NCBI GenBank assembly: GCA_021739695.1 | Contig: JAIPBM010000009.1 | Span: 1 to 64,000, forward strand | Direction of reading: 5' to 3' | Source: Flavobacteriales bacterium | GTDB taxonomy: Bacteria; Bacteroidota; Bacteroidia; UBA10329 | Length of the DNA stretch: 64,000 bases | Shown: positions 62,715 to 64,000 of the stretch, piece after piece | Layout of the letters: each line of letters opens with the position of its first letter | Position numbering within the stretch: position 1 is the stretch's first letter | Position numbers and translations under genes: made by a program | Notes under the pieces: model-generated | Told to the model about the DNA's origin: nothing | Database searches by the model: none | What the model saw: the letters and a program-made list of their open reading frames with translations, nothing else

Positions 62715-62744
62715 AAAAAAAGAGGGAAGCTTTTGGCTTCCCTC
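62715..62744 (-). terminator. Rho-independent terminator after yceI
   Basis: GAGGGAAGC (62722-62730) pairs with GCTTCCCTC (62736-62744); on the minus strand seven T follow. Confidence 0.82.
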
Positions 62745-62764
62745 AATGTCTTTGGTTCAGAAAT

Positions 62765-63355
62765 TTATTTAGAACCTTTCAGCGTAACGCTGAATTTTAG
62801 AATGTCATCAATTGCTTTATCGCCTAGGTCATCGAAGAACGAACCTGAACCATAACGAACATCGAATTTTGAACGGTCAACTTCAATATTAGCGGTTGCA
62901 GTCATTTCACCACTGTCAGTGTATGTGATAGTTACTGGAAACGTTACTTCGTGCGTAATTCCTTTGATTGTCAAATTCGCAGTGATTTGATTTCCGTTCG
63001 CACTTTTGATGGCGATGTTGGCGGTTTTGAATTTCTCCACGTTGAAGAAATCCTCATTCTTCAAGTGACCTTCCAATTTCCCTTTCATGTCACCGTCAAG
63101 GTCTGTTACTGAAATAGTGGTCATGTCAATTGAGAATTTACCATTTGAGACAACACCACCAGAAATCTGTAGGCCACCTTCCATCAGGTTAACAGTGCCA
63201 GTGTGTGTTTTTCCTGTGATCTTAGAGCCTGACCATTCAATTTTGCTGGCTGCAGCATCTATCCGGTAAAAACCGTCAATGTCAGAAGTTGGGGTAAAAG
63301 CACTCAGAACCACGAAGGAAATGATGCTTGAAATGATTGTAATCTGCTTTTTCAT
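62765..63355 (-). CDS. YceI family periplasmic lipid-binding-like protein
   Basis: 196 aa, signal peptide MKKQITIISSIISFVVLSAFTPTSD. The YceI beta-barrel pattern is clear: GFYRIDAAASKIEWSGSKITGKTHTGTVNLMEGGL, MTTISVTDLDGDMKGKLEGHLKNEDFFNVEKFKTANI, and the end MTATANIEVDRSKFDVRYGSGSFFDDLGDKAIDDIL. Binds isoprenoid-like lipids in known members. Ends in a terminator; promoter not clear. Confidence 0.93.
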   Translation of the reverse strand: MKKQITIISSIISFVVLSAFTPTSDIDGFYRIDAAASKIEWSGSKITGKTHTGTVNLMEGGLQISGGVVSNGKFSIDMTTISVTDLDGDMKGKLEGHLKNEDFFNVEKFKTANIAIKSANGNQITANLTIKGITHEVTFPVTITYTDSGEMTATANIEVDRSKFDVRYGSGSFFDDLGDKAIDDILKFSVTLKGSK

Positions 63356-63421
63356 TTTTGTTTTATTTGTTGGTTTATTAAGTCAATGTTGCAACACTAA
63401 ACTACACTTTTACAGTAATGT

Positions 63422-64000
63422 TCAATGCCCACTTACAATAAATCTGCCAACAGGTTTATTGCTCATGTCTGTTAAGTAGTAGACGCCACTTGCCAGTTGT
63501 TGGATGCCTATTCTTATGATTGAATTTTGCGATGGATTCAAAGATTGTTCTATTGTTCTTCCGTAAGCATCAATCAGGTTCAGATTTTTAGAAGTCTTCG
63601 AATCTTTGAACTGAATTTCCACGAAATCTGATGCTGGATTTGGCCAGATTTTCACTTCCAAAGAAGCTGATATTTGCTCTTCGCTAATTCCAACATTCAA
63701 GAAATTCCTCGTCTCAGATTCCCACAGACCGCGTCCGAAAGTAGCCGCCCGAATTACTTGAGCAGATTCTTGAATCTCCAATTCCGAAACAATCACATTC
63801 GGAAGTCCAGTCATATAAGGCTCCCATTCCGTCAGATTACGATCCCAATAATAAACGCCTACATCAGTTCCTACATAAACTCCACCAGCTGAGCTTCGCT
63901 CAATCTCGATACAGTTAACAGGAAGGTTCGGCAAATTCATGCTCATGTTTTCCCAAGTTTGGCCCGCATTGGTGCTTCGGTAAACTTTCTTGCCATCGGT
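63422..64000 (-). CDS. T9SS type A cargo protein, BNR/sialidase-like repeats (5' truncated by window edge)
   Basis: The open frame continues past base 64000; the 192 codons in the window end at the C-terminus. It begins inside a repeat of the form TDGKKVYRSTNAGQTWENMSMNLPNLPV, the Asp-box/BNR pattern found in sialidases and VPS10-like beta-propellers. A second repeat (GVYVGTDVGVYYWDRNLTEWEPYMTGLPNVIVSEL) follows, and the last ~75 residues (LEVKIWPNPASDFVEIQF ... GVYYLTDMSNKPVGRFIVSGH) are a T9SS type A sorting domain. The start codon lies outside the window; an ATG at 63946 is internal. Confidence 0.88.
   Translation of the reverse strand, partial: TDGKKVYRSTNAGQTWENMSMNLPNLPVNCIEIERSSAGGVYVGTDVGVYYWDRNLTEWEPYMTGLPNVIVSELEIQESAQVIRAATFGRGLWESETRNFLNVGISEEQISASLEVKIWPNPASDFVEIQFKDSKTSKNLNLIDAYGRTIEQSLNPSQNSIIRIGIQQLASGVYYLTDMSNKPVGRFIVSGH

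Overview
The window is from a Bacteroidota chromosome, most likely Flavobacteriia or a close relative. The evidence is several type IX secretion (T9SS) cargo proteins with type A or type B C-terminal sorting domains, many families typical of the phylum (DUF5686, DUF3127, DUF4412, DUF4197, choice-of-anchor L, GWxTD, BshA), and exact copies of the Bacteroidota -7 promoter element TAnnTTTG in front of several genes. Ribosome binding sites are weak or absent, as is usual for the phylum. Coding density is high and many convergent neighbours overlap at their 3' ends.

Layout. 1-3.8 kb is an accessory island. Four imperfect inverted repeats of about 125-130 bp alternate with minus-strand genes: a T9SS cargo-like gene cut by the window edge, a lipoprotein, a restriction endonuclease plus C5-cytosine methyltransferase pair, and a TIMP/netrin-like surface protein. 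The repeats have the architecture of integron attC sites, and each gene or gene pair fits one cassette. No integrase is visible, so this reads as a cassette array continuing past the left edge, or a cluster of attC sites lacking an integrase. A half-copy of one repeat precedes a paralogue of the first gene near 6.7 kb.

3.8-6.9 kb holds a strong terminator, dispersed palindromic repeats, an Fn3-like protein, an 11 x 21 bp tandem repeat, a LytTR-like DNA-binding protein and the second paralogue. 6.9-31.2 kb is mostly housekeeping and envelope functions: queA, rimK, an acyl-CoA dehydrogenase, a secreted beta-helix protein with a DUF456-PspC-DUF3127 gene set, MscS plus Tpx, a PanE-like reductase, uridine kinase, a methylthioribose-kinase-like gene coupled to a secreted nucleoside hydrolase, outer-membrane and T9SS proteins, an RhlE-type helicase, and an amino-acid permease with a membrane-anchored glutamate-synthase-like oxidoreductase. 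31.3-32.6 kb encodes an unusual fusion of an Mrr-like nuclease domain with an ImmA/IrrE metallopeptidase, next to an ABC-F gene and uvrA.

37.6-64 kb carries an ECF sigma factor, a six-PKD secreted protein, an ung-Omp85-rmuC-GWxTD gene run, OsmC, lipA, an M43 metalloprotease, GAPDH, bshA (bacillithiol synthesis), a nucleoside phosphorylase, two tandem-domain universal stress proteins, xerD, aroQ, a glycosyltransferase, a second GWxTD protein, tRNA-Ser(TGA), a CoA-binding protein, TraB/GumN, a class III aminotransferase, YceI and the 3' part of another T9SS cargo gene. The least explained parts are the attC-like array with its R-M cassette, the nuclease-ImmA fusion and the 21 bp repeat.
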